This document shows, piece after piece, positions 15,727 through 24,796 of a stretch of 64,000 nt of DNA (position 1 is its first letter; each line of letters starts with the position of its first letter). The translations under genes were made by a program, and so were the position numbers. This DNA comes from Hymenobacter glacieicola (GTDB taxonomy: Bacteria > Bacteroidota > Bacteroidia > Cytophagales > Hymenobacteraceae). Location of the stretch: the NCBI RefSeq assembly GCF_014640315.1, contig NZ_BMGS01000001.1, positions 496,001 to 560,000 of the forward strand, given 5' to 3'. The notes under the pieces are model-generated. The model saw only the letters and a list, made by a program, of their open reading frames with translations, ran no database searches and was not told the origin of the DNA.

Positions 15727-17268
15727 ATGGATGAACTGGTTACTTTAGTAAAGATTGTGACTGATAGACGGCTAGCCGTTCTGCCCTTTCTGGATTTTTC
15801 CGCCCGCAATGGGTCAAATAAGGACCTGCAACTGGTTCGGCTGCTGGAGGCCGATCCGAACGTGACGCAGAACAAACTGGTTAAATCCCTGTATGGGGGC
15901 GCCGAAGAAAAAAATCAAACGGCCTTTCGTAAGCTCAAGTCCCGGGTGCAGCAGAAGCTGCTCAACCACCTGTACTTCCTGGACCATACCGATGTCCGGC
16001 ACATTGTGTCCCGGCGCCACGAGCAGCATTGCCTCGGGCTCCTACATCAGGCCAAAATTCTCAGCGGCGAATCGGAATACAAGCTGGCCGAGCGCCTTTA
16101 CCGCAAGGCGCTAACCGTCGCCTGCGAGGCCGAGCTTACCCAGTACGCGGTGGTGTGCGCCCGTATGCTCCGCATTTTGTACGCGGAAACCCGGAACCAG
16201 CCGCGGTTTAAGGCCATGAGCAAAAAGCTAGCGGAGCTACAAAAACTGCTGGCTCTGGAGGATGAGGCCGAGGAGCTGTACTACGAGATGAAAGTGTTTT
16301 TACAGCACAAAGTGCGCTGGCGGCAAGGCTTGCTCAAGCAGCTGCCGGCCCAGTTAGAGCGGTTGGAGGCCCTTCACAAGAAGGCCAAAAGCTATAATAC
16401 CTTTCACTACCTGTACGTGACCAAAATGTCGCAGGAGGAGCTGAGCGGCAACTACGAAGAAATTATCCGGCTCACGGCCGCCACGGAAAAGGCCCGTAAG
16501 CAGGGTAAAATCAATGAAATGCGCTTCGATAAGCGCTTTAACAACTACATGAGTGTGTACGCGCACTTGCAAACCCGCCAAGCCAAAAAAGGCTTGGTGC
16601 TGGCCGAAGAATATTTCAAGGATTTCCACTACTCCTCGGGCAACTGGTTTTATTACCTTGAGACGTACTTACTGCTGGCCATGCACGCCGGCCAGTACGG
16701 GCAAGCCTACGAGCTGCTGCAGCAGGCCCGCAAAAACCCTTACCATCGCAAACAGCGCTCCGCCGCTCAGCAGCGCTGGGAGCTGTATGAGGCTTACTTG
16801 CAATTCATCCGGCCGGAGCCTTCGCCCCTGAAAATGCGGCATTTCACGCAGTTCGTGCAAACCGTCCCGGACTACAGCCGGGATAAGCAAGGCTACAACG
16901 TGGCCATCCTGATTTTGCAGTTCCTGTACTTTCTGCGCCGCCGCGACATTGAAGGGCTGCTGGCTCGCCTAGAAGGACTGCGCAAATACGAACAGCGCCA
17001 CCTCCGCGACCCGGCTACCCTGCGCAGTCAGCTGTTCTTCCGCATGCTGCTGATGACGGTGAAAGAAAACTTCGCGCTGGAAACCTGCCAGAAAAAAGCC
17101 GCGCCGCTGCTGGAGCGGCTGAAAGCGGCTCCGCAACCCGGCGAGGCCTTCGGGGAAATTGAGATTATTCCCTACGAAGACCTCTGGGAGCTAACCTTGG
17201 GCATTCTTAAGCAGCTAGCCGCTGACCAAACGGCTGCCGAACACGCCGACCGGAGCCGGGTTCTGTAA
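15727..17268 (+). CDS. TPR-like cytoplasmic protein with possible N-terminal winged helix
   Basis: 513 residues with no signal peptide or membrane helix; I recognise no named family. Residues 31-86 (NKDLQLVRLLEADPNVTQNK ... AFRKLKSRVQQKLLNHLYFL) have the helix-turn-helix-wing pattern of SARP/OmpR-type DNA-binding domains. From about residue 100 to 450 come paired helices of TPR type, for example LLHQAKILSGESEYKLAERLYRKAL and LLLAMHAGQYGQAYELLQQARKNP. This is the layout of peptide-sensing TPR regulators, but direct homology is not claimed. It is divergent from the repeat-peptide gene across a 358-bp control region and converges on the PKD protein gene. It could equally be a general scaffold protein. 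Confidence 0.7.
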   Translation: MDELVTLVKIVTDRRLAVLPFLDFSARNGSNKDLQLVRLLEADPNVTQNKLVKSLYGGAEEKNQTAFRKLKSRVQQKLLNHLYFLDHTDVRHIVSRRHEQHCLGLLHQAKILSGESEYKLAERLYRKALTVACEAELTQYAVVCARMLRILYAETRNQPRFKAMSKKLAELQKLLALEDEAEELYYEMKVFLQHKVRWRQGLLKQLPAQLERLEALHKKAKSYNTFHYLYVTKMSQEELSGNYEEIIRLTAATEKARKQGKINEMRFDKRFNNYMSVYAHLQTRQAKKGLVLAEEYFKDFHYSSGNWFYYLETYLLLAMHAGQYGQAYELLQQARKNPYHRKQRSAAQQRWELYEAYLQFIRPEPSPLKMRHFTQFVQTVPDYSRDKQGYNVAILILQFLYFLRRRDIEGLLARLEGLRKYEQRHLRDPATLRSQLFFRMLLMTVKENFALETCQKKAAPLLERLKAAPQPGEAFGEIEIIPYEDLWELTLGILKQLAADQTAAEHADRSRVL

Positions 17269-17327
17269 GCAACCCGGAAATCCCACTACGGACAAAGAGG
17301 TAGTGATTAGTACGCTAACAGAAGGCG

Positions 17328-17981
17328 TTACGGCACTACTACCAGCGTGCGGCTCACGCAGTGGCTGGTGGGGCAGGAGTCGGGGCCGTTGCCGCGCAGG
17401 CTCATGCGGACCGGGTACTGGCCCGGCCGCCGGAAGGCGTGCTGCACCCGTCGCCCGTTAGTCACGAATCCATCCCGAAAGTCCCAGAGCACTACCACGT
17501 TCTGGCACAGAGGTAGCTGTGAATCCAGAGCATCGAACACGACGGGCTGGCCTACCCGTACGGTATCAGTAGGGCCAGCGCGGAAGTTGAGCACAATTTC
17601 CTGGGTAAAATCGACGGGAATGAGCTTTTCGGCGCGCCGGACTTCGCCGGTGGCTTCCTCCACTACGTCTAGCTGCACGGTGTATTGCTTGCGGGCCTGG
17701 TAGCAGTGCGCCACGATAGGGCCGGTCAGCTGGGTGCCGTCGCCCATGTCCCAGCGAAACGTTAGGGGGCCGGCGCCGGGGTCCACGGCTCGGCTGGCAT
17801 CCAGCTCCACGCACAGCTCCACTACCCTGGGCGCGGGGCAGGCCGCACTGAGCGTGTCGCCGGCCTGCTGAGCACGGGCCGCTGGCAGCGCAAGTAACAC
17901 GCCACACACCAGCAGGCAGCAGCGTAGCAACCACCGGCGGCTTCGGGAGCAAGAGGTCAAGAAGTGGAGCGCCGGCAGCAC
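17328..17981 (-). CDS. Exported PKD-domain protein
   Basis: About 217 residues from a GTG at 17979-17981; the frame continues to an ATG at 18038, which would overlap the LytTR gene by 50 bp, so I prefer a start just after that gene ends. A signal peptide is clear (RRWLLRCCLLVCGVLLALPAARAQ). Two Ig-like PKD domains follow, marked by FRWDMGDGTQLTGPIVAHCY and LWDFRDGFVTNGRRVQHAF. PKD domains usually bind proteins or sugars on surface and secreted proteins. No T9SS tail is visible. Being third in the kinase/LytTR unit, it may be a target or accessory of that system. Confidence 0.75.
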   Translation of the reverse strand: MLPALHFLTSCSRSRRWLLRCCLLVCGVLLALPAARAQQAGDTLSAACPAPRVVELCVELDASRAVDPGAGPLTFRWDMGDGTQLTGPIVAHCYQARKQYTVQLDVVEEATGEVRRAEKLIPVDFTQEIVLNFRAGPTDTVRVGQPVVFDALDSQLPLCQNVVVLWDFRDGFVTNGRRVQHAFRRPGQYPVRMSLRGNGPDSCPTSHCVSRTLVVVP

Positions 17982-17988
17982 CAACGGG

Positions 17989-18717
17989 CTAAAACTTATT
18001 GAGACGCTGAAAAACTTCACGCTGATACGTCTGGCCAATAGGAATATGCTTTTCGTCGATGACTACCGTATTATCTTCAATGGTCTGCACCCGCTTCAGG
18101 TTGACAATAAAGGAGCGGTGAACCCGCACAAACAGGGAAGCGGGAAATTTTTCCTCCACTGCGCGCATCGTGCTGTACACAATCAGCTTGCTCTTGGCCG
18201 TCACGATGTGCACGTAGTCGCCCAGGGCCTCCACGTAGCGGACCTCATCAAACAACACCTTCAGCAGCTTGCTGTCTACCTTCACAAAGGTGAACTGGGT
18301 GTTGGTGGGCGCAGCAATGGCGTCGAGGGCGGGGTTCAGATGGGCTTCGTGGGCGGCCAGGGCTTTCTGGGCGGCCTGCAGGAAACGGGCGTAGCTGATG
18401 GGCTTCACTACGTAGTCGAGCACTTCGTGCTCAAACGCCTCCACGGCGTAGCTTTTGCTGCTGGTGATGAGGATGACCAGCGGCGGGTGCTGCAGGGTGC
18501 GCAGCAAATCCAGGCCCGACATCAGGGGCATTTCCACGTCGAGAAATACCAGGTCGATGGGCTCCGTGCGCAGCACTTCGGCGGCGGCAATGGCGCTGGA
18601 ACAGCTGCCCGCGTGCACCAGGAAAGGCGTAGTTGCCACGCAGTTTTCAACGATCTGCAGAGCAAGCGGGTCGTCGTCAACAACCAGACAGCGGAGAGGG
18701 GGAACAGTTTCGGCCAT
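17989..18717 (-). CDS. LytTR-family response regulator
   Basis: 242 residues. The N-terminal receiver domain (about 8-125) has the acidic pocket DDDP, phospho-acceptor D60 in LVFLDVEMP and Lys in VVKPIS. The C-terminal LytTR DNA-binding domain (about 140-242) shows VRYVEALGDYVHIVT, STMRAVEEKFPASLFVRVHRSFIVNL and IPIGQTYQREVFQRL. It binds DNA once phosphorylated and usually controls secreted or surface functions. It lies 42 bp downstream of the hybrid kinase gene, which carries its own Hpt domain, so it is the likely end point of that phosphorelay. Confidence 0.92.
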   Translation of the reverse strand: MAETVPPLRCLVVDDDPLALQIVENCVATTPFLVHAGSCSSAIAAAEVLRTEPIDLVFLDVEMPLMSGLDLLRTLQHPPLVILITSSKSYAVEAFEHEVLDYVVKPISYARFLQAAQKALAAHEAHLNPALDAIAAPTNTQFTFVKVDSKLLKVLFDEVRYVEALGDYVHIVTAKSKLIVYSTMRAVEEKFPASLFVRVHRSFIVNLKRVQTIEDNTVVIDEKHIPIGQTYQREVFQRLNKF

Positions 18718-18759
18718 AACGTCAAAGGTACAAGGCGCCCCGGAAAAAGTGTAGGCAAC

Positions 18760-21700
18760 TTACCCTATACTTTGTGACAAACGCCGCTGCAGCTGCGGAT
18801 ATAAGCTGGTGAGCTGCTGCTCAATATCCTTCACTGGCTCCGACAGAACACCGGGCCCGCTGCCCGCCCGGCCTTGGTGCTCCAGCTGCTCTAACTGTTG
18901 AGCTAGGCCCTCGACACCAAAATACGCAACCTGCCCCCGCAGTTTGTGCGCCAGCGCAGCTACCTCTGCTCCCGAAGCCGCTACATGCAGCTGCGCCAGC
19001 AGGTCTGGTGCCTGGGTTAAAAACGTCCGAACAATTTGCTGCACGAAGGCCTCATTTCCGCCGGCTAGCTCTTCCAGCAAGCTCCAATCGGGCGGCTGGG
19101 TAGCTGGCACCGAGGGCCGCGAACTTGAAGCTGGGGCGGGGGGTAGGGAAGTAGGGGCCGGGTTGGGGACTTCGGTGCGGCCCGTGAAGTAGGCGAGGCG
19201 GGCGTAAAGCACGGCCGGGTCGAAGGGCTTGGCCAGCGTATCGTTCATGCCGGCGGCCAGGGCCAGGGCCCGGTCTTCGGGTAGGGCCGAGGCCGTAAGG
19301 CCAATAAGGGGTAGGCGCTCGGCGTTGGGGAAAAGCATGCGCAGTTGGCGGGCCGCTTCGTAACCGTCCATTTCCGGCATCTGCACATCGAGCAGCACGG
19401 CATCGAAGGGCTGCTGCTGGGCAGCGGCCACGGCTAGGCGGCCATTGGCGGCAATGGTTACCCGTACGTTCCAGGCTTCCAGGGTTTTGCGGGCCACCAG
19501 CTGGTTCAGGTCGTTGTCCTCGGCCACCAACACCCGCAGGGCCGGCTCGAAGGGAGCCAGCGAAGCCGACGCTTCGGGTCGGACGCTGGCTTCATCGGCG
19601 GGCAGGCAGGGAATTTCAAACCAGAAGGTGGAGCCCTGGCCTTCCGCACTTTCCACCCACACCCGGCCCCCGTGCAGGTGCACTAGGTTGCGGGCAATGC
19701 TCAGGCCCAGCCCCGTGCCGCCATACTGCCGGGTAGTGCTGGCGTTGGCCTGGGAGAAATCCTCGAAAATGGCGTCCAGCTTATCCGCGGCAATGCCAAT
19801 GCCGGTATCCTGCACGGCAAAGCGCAGCTGGGGTACTTCCATCTCGGCCGTTACACTAACTCGCACGCGCACGCCCCCACGGGTCGTGAACTTAATGGCA
19901 TTGCCCACCAGATTTACCAGCACTTGGTTCAGGCGGACGGAGTCGCCGAGAATGGCGGCGGGCACGTTGGGCGCTACCTCGGTGCGCAGGTACAGGCCCT
20001 TGGCTTCGGTAGCAAACTGAAACATGCGCGCTACCCGCTCCACCAGCTCCGGCAGACGGAAGGGTGCTTGCTCCAGGGTGAGCTTACCGGCCTCCATTTT
20101 CGAGGAGTCCAGGATGTCGTTGATGATGACCAGCAGGTTCTGAGACGACGACTGAATGGCTTCCAGGTACTCGCCCTGCTCGGCATCTACGGGCGTGTTG
20201 CGCAGCAAATGAGTCAGGCCGATAACCGCATTCATGGGCGTGCGAATTTCATGGCTCATGTTGGCCAGAAACTGCGCCTTGGCCCGCCGCGAGGCCTCAG
20301 CGGCATCCCGGGCTACCACCAAGTCGGCGTTGATTTGCTCGGTTTGAGCTTTTTGCTGGCGCAGCTCGGCGGTCCGCTCGCGCACGGTAGTTTCCAGCTG
20401 CAGCTTCTGGCGCCGCAGCGTGATTTCGCGCCCCCGCACAAACGCCCAGCCCGCCGCTCCCGCTACCAGCACGCTCAGGCCGGCAAACCACCAGGTCTGC
20501 CAGAAGGGAGTGGCAATTTGAAAGAAGCTGACGGTAGGCCTGGACCAACGCCCCTGCTCCCCTAACCGGGCCCGCACCTCGAAAGCGTACTCTCCGGCAT
20601 CGAGGCGTGGAAACTGCGCCTCGCCCACGGTAGTGGGGCGGCTCCACTCCGCGTGGTACCCGCGCAGTCGGTATTGGTACTGCACGCCGGCTTGGCCCGG
20701 CAGTAGGCTCACGCCCCGAAACCGAAAATTAACCCGGTGCTGGGTTGCCGAAAGCTCGCCTAACCGGTACGGCAGCCGGGCGGCTCCGTCTACCTCACTC
20801 GTCAACAGGGTAGGGGTTGGTGCGCTGGTGCCGGGCAGCAGATTTGGGCTGTCGGGGCGCAGGCACAGCAGGCCGGTGCGGGTCAGAACCCAGATGCTGT
20901 AGTCGCTCCAGGCTACAGCCGCCTGGGGCAGCAGGTCGCGCACAAAGGGGTTGCCCGGCAACGCGGCCGGGGTGAAACGCCGCGCGGAGTCGGCCAGGCT
21001 CAGGCCGTTGCGGTGCACTACCAGCAGCTGCCCCTCCCGCAAATTGGGGGGGTAGCCGCTGCCCCGGCGCACGGGTAGCAGGGCGTAACAGTAAGGGGAA
21101 AGCAAGCCAGCTGCCTCCTTATACTGCCGAAACTGGCCTTTTTCGTAGCAGAATACGCCGTGCCCCTCGGTGCCAATCCACACCCGGCCCTTGTCGTCGG
21201 TTAGCAGGGCCGAGACGTCGAGGCCGCCGTGGTTGAGGCGGTAGTGCCGGAAGCGCCCTTGGTGCCACACGGCCAGCCCCGTATCGTGCGTGCCAACCCA
21301 GACCTGCCCCACTGAATCGGTAGTAAGCGCGTAAATAGTGTTGTGCAGCAGGCCGTTGGCGGTGGTGAAGTGCTCAGCTGGCTGTACTGAGTCGGCGGGC
21401 AAGCGGTATAAGCCGTCCAGGGCGGTTCCTATCCACAGGTCGCCGCTGGGGTGCTGAGCGAGGGCCGTGATACTTGATTCCGCCGGGAGGCGCCGCACCC
21501 GCCTCATCAGTGGTTTGCGCTGGTCAGTGGGTAGTTGCGTTTGCCAAAGGCCGTGCCCCGTAGTGCCGGCCCACAGGTAGGTAGGCGCGGGCCTGGGGTA
21601 GGAGCCACCGAAAACCGGATGAACTCGTTGGTCGGGCGTCTGTAGTACCACGCTAGGCGGGTAAGGCAGCAGCTGGTCGGGGAAAACAAGCAGCGGGGAA

Positions 21701-22392
21701 GTACGCTCTGGGCTTTGCTCTAGCCGGAAGAGCTGCCCCGTGCTAAGCATCCCGAAGGCTTCGCGCTGGCTAAACAGAGCCTGCACGGTGCCCGTAGCCG
21801 GGCTTTCAGCAAACGGGTAAAACGTAACCTGTCGGTCTGACCAGCGCCACAAGCCCTGCCCAGCCGTGCCCACCCACACGTTATGCTCCCGGTCCGTCAG
21901 CACGCACTGCGGCACCGTGCCGGGCGGCAGCACCCGTTGCAGCGGAACCGCGCCGGGGGCAGCGGCTACCCCTGTGTCGGGCGGCGCAATGCCCCGCGAA
22001 GCCGAAAACCCCGCCGCCCGTGCCGCCCGGGCCGACACCCGCTGCAGCCGCTGCCCGTGCCAGCGCGACACCGCGCCCTGGTAGTGGCCGATCCACAACT
22101 GGCCGGTGCGCGGGTGCACGTACAGGCGGGTGACAAAATCTTCGGCCAGCCCCTCGGCGGTAGTAAACGTGACGAACTCCGCGCCATCGAAGCGCACCAG
22201 GCCCTCGGCGGTACCAATCCAGAGGTAACCGGCGCGGTCCTGAGCCAGGGCGTAGATGAAGGGCTGAGGCAAGCCGTCGGCGGCGCCAAACTGCTTTACA
22301 AACCGTTGGGCAGGCCGTAGCTGGGCCGTAGCCGCGGGGCTAAACAGCGCCCCGTAAAGGCAAAGCAGAACAAACCAACGGCAAAAGCGCAT
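18760..22392 (-). CDS. Hybrid histidine kinase with beta-propeller sensor, REC and Hpt domains
   Basis: 1210 residues from MRFCRWFVLLCLYGALFSPAATAQ, a signal peptide. Order: periplasmic two-component propeller repeats (about 35-530, for example YLWIGTAEGLVRFDG and QVWVGTHDTGLAVW), a Y_Y_Y domain, one membrane helix (TWWFAGLSVLVAGAAGWAFV), coiled coil, HisKA with H714 in NMSHEIRTPMNAV, HATPase (NLVGNAIKFTT, DTGIGI, GGTGLGLSI), a receiver with D1002 in LLDVQMPEMDG, and a C-terminal Hpt with H1149 in LAHKLRG. All phosphorelay residues are intact. Unlike classic hybrid two-component systems it lacks an AraC domain and ends in Hpt, so output probably goes to the adjacent LytTR regulator. The frame opens at 22584; the chosen ATG directly precedes the signal peptide. 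Confidence 0.92.
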   Translation of the reverse strand: MRFCRWFVLLCLYGALFSPAATAQLRPAQRFVKQFGAADGLPQPFIYALAQDRAGYLWIGTAEGLVRFDGAEFVTFTTAEGLAEDFVTRLYVHPRTGQLWIGHYQGAVSRWHGQRLQRVSARAARAAGFSASRGIAPPDTGVAAAPGAVPLQRVLPPGTVPQCVLTDREHNVWVGTAGQGLWRWSDRQVTFYPFAESPATGTVQALFSQREAFGMLSTGQLFRLEQSPERTSPLLVFPDQLLPYPPSVVLQTPDQRVHPVFGGSYPRPAPTYLWAGTTGHGLWQTQLPTDQRKPLMRRVRRLPAESSITALAQHPSGDLWIGTALDGLYRLPADSVQPAEHFTTANGLLHNTIYALTTDSVGQVWVGTHDTGLAVWHQGRFRHYRLNHGGLDVSALLTDDKGRVWIGTEGHGVFCYEKGQFRQYKEAAGLLSPYCYALLPVRRGSGYPPNLREGQLLVVHRNGLSLADSARRFTPAALPGNPFVRDLLPQAAVAWSDYSIWVLTRTGLLCLRPDSPNLLPGTSAPTPTLLTSEVDGAARLPYRLGELSATQHRVNFRFRGVSLLPGQAGVQYQYRLRGYHAEWSRPTTVGEAQFPRLDAGEYAFEVRARLGEQGRWSRPTVSFFQIATPFWQTWWFAGLSVLVAGAAGWAFVRGREITLRRQKLQLETTVRERTAELRQQKAQTEQINADLVVARDAAEASRRAKAQFLANMSHEIRTPMNAVIGLTHLLRNTPVDAEQGEYLEAIQSSSQNLLVIINDILDSSKMEAGKLTLEQAPFRLPELVERVARMFQFATEAKGLYLRTEVAPNVPAAILGDSVRLNQVLVNLVGNAIKFTTRGGVRVRVSVTAEMEVPQLRFAVQDTGIGIAADKLDAIFEDFSQANASTTRQYGGTGLGLSIARNLVHLHGGRVWVESAEGQGSTFWFEIPCLPADEASVRPEASASLAPFEPALRVLVAEDNDLNQLVARKTLEAWNVRVTIAANGRLAVAAAQQQPFDAVLLDVQMPEMDGYEAARQLRMLFPNAERLPLIGLTASALPEDRALALAAGMNDTLAKPFDPAVLYARLAYFTGRTEVPNPAPTSLPPAPASSSRPSVPATQPPDWSLLEELAGGNEAFVQQIVRTFLTQAPDLLAQLHVAASGAEVAALAHKLRGQVAYFGVEGLAQQLEQLEHQGRAGSGPGVLSEPVKDIEQQLTSLYPQLQRRLSQSIG

Positions 22393-22598
22393 GAACGAAG
22401 CGGGTATGATCAGCAAGTTACGTCCTTGCACTATGGCGCTTATGGGGCTTTGGCTGGGCAGTGGATTTTCCTCGCTGAATCCCGCAAACAGGCCGCTTGG
22501 TGGGTAACCCAGCAAGCAGAAGAAGACTGCGCCGCTGCTGCCGGTTGCCAAACCAGGCAAGGAGCAGCAACGCAGCCTTCCCAAACCTTTCTTCCCTA

Positions 22599-24644
22599 CT
22601 ACTTGCCCGTTACTTTGAACTCGGTGCGGCGGTTGAGCTGGCGGCCGGCCTTGGTGGTGTTGGGCGCCACTGGCTGGGCGTCGCCGTAGCCGGCAAAGGT
22701 CAGGCGGCCTTTGTCGATGCCTTTGGTCACCAGGTAATCCACTACGGCCTTGGCGCGGCGCTGCGAGAGGTCCTTGTTGTATTCGGCTTTGCCTACGTTA
22801 TCGGTGTGGCCCGAAATTTCCAGGCGCAGGGCGGGCGTTTCGGTGAGCAGCTTCTGCAGGCGCTCCAGCTCTCCGGTGCTTTCCTTGCGTAGCGTGGCTT
22901 TGTCGAAGTCGAAGAAGATGTTGTTGAGCACCACCTTCACGCCCACGTCCAGCTTCTTGAGGGCAATGTCTTTAACTACTTCCGAATACGCCGCTCCGGC
23001 CGGCAAATCGAAGTTTTCGGAGTGGAACAGGTAGCCGTCTTTGCGCACCACAATGCCGTAGTTCACACCCGAAGGCAACGACACCAGGTAGCGGCCCGAC
23101 TGCGCATTCGACTGGAAGGAGGCAATAACCTGGTTCAGGGAATTGTCGATAACGTCGATGGTAGCTTCCGTGGGCTGTTTGCTGGCCTCGTCGGTTACTA
23201 CCCCTTTTAGAATAGTTACCTGGGCCGAGGCAATGGCTACCGGTGGCGCCAACAGCGTCTCCTTTACCGGCTGCACGCGCGAGGCCAGCAGCTGGTCTTC
23301 CTGGCTGAGCAGGGGCGGCTTTTCGGGGCCCAGAAAGGTAATCTGGTAGATATCTTTGGAGCCCAGCCCGTCATCCCGGAACGAGGAGTAGTAGCCGTGG
23401 CGGCCCGAGGCGGAAATCACGAAAAACACGTCATCATCGGGCGTGTTGATGGGCCAGCCCAGATTTTCCGGGGGGCTCCACTTACCGTTCTGGTACACCG
23501 ATTTAAAGATGTCGTAGCCGCCCATGGAGTTGTGCCCCTCCGAGGAGAAGTACATGGTCTTGCCATCGGGGTGCAGAAACACGCCTTCCTCCCCGTACTG
23601 GGTGTTGATGGTAGAACCCAGGTTCACGGCCGGCCCCCGGCCCTCAATTTCAATCCGGTAAATGTCGCGCCCCCCGATGCCGCCTTCCTTGTCGGTGACA
23701 AAGTACAGGCTGCGCCCGTCCGGCGTGTAGGCCGCCGACGATTCGTGGGCTTTGGAGTTGATGCGGGAGCCTAGCTTTTGGGGCTTGCGCCACTCGGCAC
23801 CCCGCAGGTTGGCCTCGTTCAGGTCGCCGCCGTTTTCCTCCAGGTACACCAGCAGCCGCTGCCCGTCGGGCGAAAGGCCCACGGTGGCGTCGTGGCCCTC
23901 CGTATTCACCGGCTGGCTCAGGTTGCGGGCCCCCACCCAGTTGCCCTGGGTAGTGCGGGTGCTGGTGTAAATATCCTCCATAAAGCCACCCGTTTCCGGG
24001 TCTTTCTGGTCGCCCGTGGAGCCCGGCCGGCGCGAGGTAAACAGTATCACCGATTCATCGGCGGTAATTACGGGGCCGTATTCGGGGTAGGGCGAGTTCA
24101 CGCCGGGCCCGGCATTATCAATGAACACGCGGCTAGGCTTGGCGGCCAGCTTCCGGCCGTTTTCGCACTCCCGGATTTTCTTTTGAATCTCCTGGGTGAA
24201 GCCAGCCGTGTTCTTGGCGCCGGCCGCCGGGGTAGCGCGCTTGTACTCGGCAATGGCCTCGTCCCACTTCGCGTTCAGGTGCAAGCCCCGGCCCAGCAGG
24301 TAGTGGATGCGCGGGTCTACGTCGGGGTTGAGCTGGTAGGCTTTCTGCAAGTACTCCAGGGCCCGGGGCTTAAAGCCGGAGTGCAGGTAACTATCCCCGA
24401 TTTTGAGGTTGAGCTGGGCATTATTGGGGTTGAACTTCTGGGCCGCCAGGTAGTGGGGCAGGGCCTGCTCGTAGCGGGGCGGGTCCAGGTCGTAGAACTC
24501 GTCGCCCAGCTTTATTTCCTTTTGGGCAGTTTTCAGCCCCTCCTTATCGTTGCCGAACTGGTCTTTGCTGAACTCCACGTTCTGGGCCGTAGCCGCCGTG
24601 GCCGGGGCGGAGAGCAGCAGGAGGGCGAGTACATATTTGTGCAT
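22599..24644 (-). CDS. OmpA-family protein of PorE-like domain order
   Basis: 681 residues with a signal peptide (MHKYVLALLLLSAPATAATAQ). In order: TPR helices (about 25-130), PD40 beta-propeller blades (about 190-420; for example ESSAAYTPDGRSLYFVTDKEGGIGGRDIY), a carboxypeptidase-regulatory-like fold (ILKGVVTDEASKQPTEATI...GYLFHSENF) and a C-terminal OmpA peptidoglycan-binding domain (FFDFDKATLRKES, ISGHTDNVG, LSQRRAKAV, LNRRTEFKV). This is the order of PorE, the T9SS component tied to peptidoglycan. PorE is a lipoprotein; no lipobox cysteine is seen here, and Bacteroidota carry several such paralogs, so the PorE role is inferred. The TPR gene at 24797 is upstream on the same strand. Confidence 0.85.
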   Translation of the reverse strand: MHKYVLALLLLSAPATAATAQNVEFSKDQFGNDKEGLKTAQKEIKLGDEFYDLDPPRYEQALPHYLAAQKFNPNNAQLNLKIGDSYLHSGFKPRALEYLQKAYQLNPDVDPRIHYLLGRGLHLNAKWDEAIAEYKRATPAAGAKNTAGFTQEIQKKIRECENGRKLAAKPSRVFIDNAGPGVNSPYPEYGPVITADESVILFTSRRPGSTGDQKDPETGGFMEDIYTSTRTTQGNWVGARNLSQPVNTEGHDATVGLSPDGQRLLVYLEENGGDLNEANLRGAEWRKPQKLGSRINSKAHESSAAYTPDGRSLYFVTDKEGGIGGRDIYRIEIEGRGPAVNLGSTINTQYGEEGVFLHPDGKTMYFSSEGHNSMGGYDIFKSVYQNGKWSPPENLGWPINTPDDDVFFVISASGRHGYYSSFRDDGLGSKDIYQITFLGPEKPPLLSQEDQLLASRVQPVKETLLAPPVAIASAQVTILKGVVTDEASKQPTEATIDVIDNSLNQVIASFQSNAQSGRYLVSLPSGVNYGIVVRKDGYLFHSENFDLPAGAAYSEVVKDIALKKLDVGVKVVLNNIFFDFDKATLRKESTGELERLQKLLTETPALRLEISGHTDNVGKAEYNKDLSQRRAKAVVDYLVTKGIDKGRLTFAGYGDAQPVAPNTTKAGRQLNRRTEFKVTGK

Positions 24645-24665
24645 AAGAAGGAATTCGTAATAGGT

Positions 24666-24765
24666 CGTCATGCAGAGGCGGAGCCGAAGCATCTCGCGTG
24701 CTGAGGTTGTGGTAGTAAAGGAGTTACCTTCTGGCGAGATGCTTCGGCTCCGCCTCTGCATGACG
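24666..24765. repeat. Perfect 32-bp inverted repeat (REP-like palindrome)
   Basis: Arms 24666-24697 and 24734-24765 are exact reverse complements over 32 bp with a 36-nt centre. Each outer end reads CGTCATGCAGAGGCGGAGCC or its complement. It lies in the gap upstream of the PorE-like gene. The length and perfection fit a dispersed palindromic element, not a terminator; there is no U-tract. Confidence 0.75.
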
Positions 24766-24796
24766 TTCTGTTGTTATTCAATCTTTCCTACTCCTC

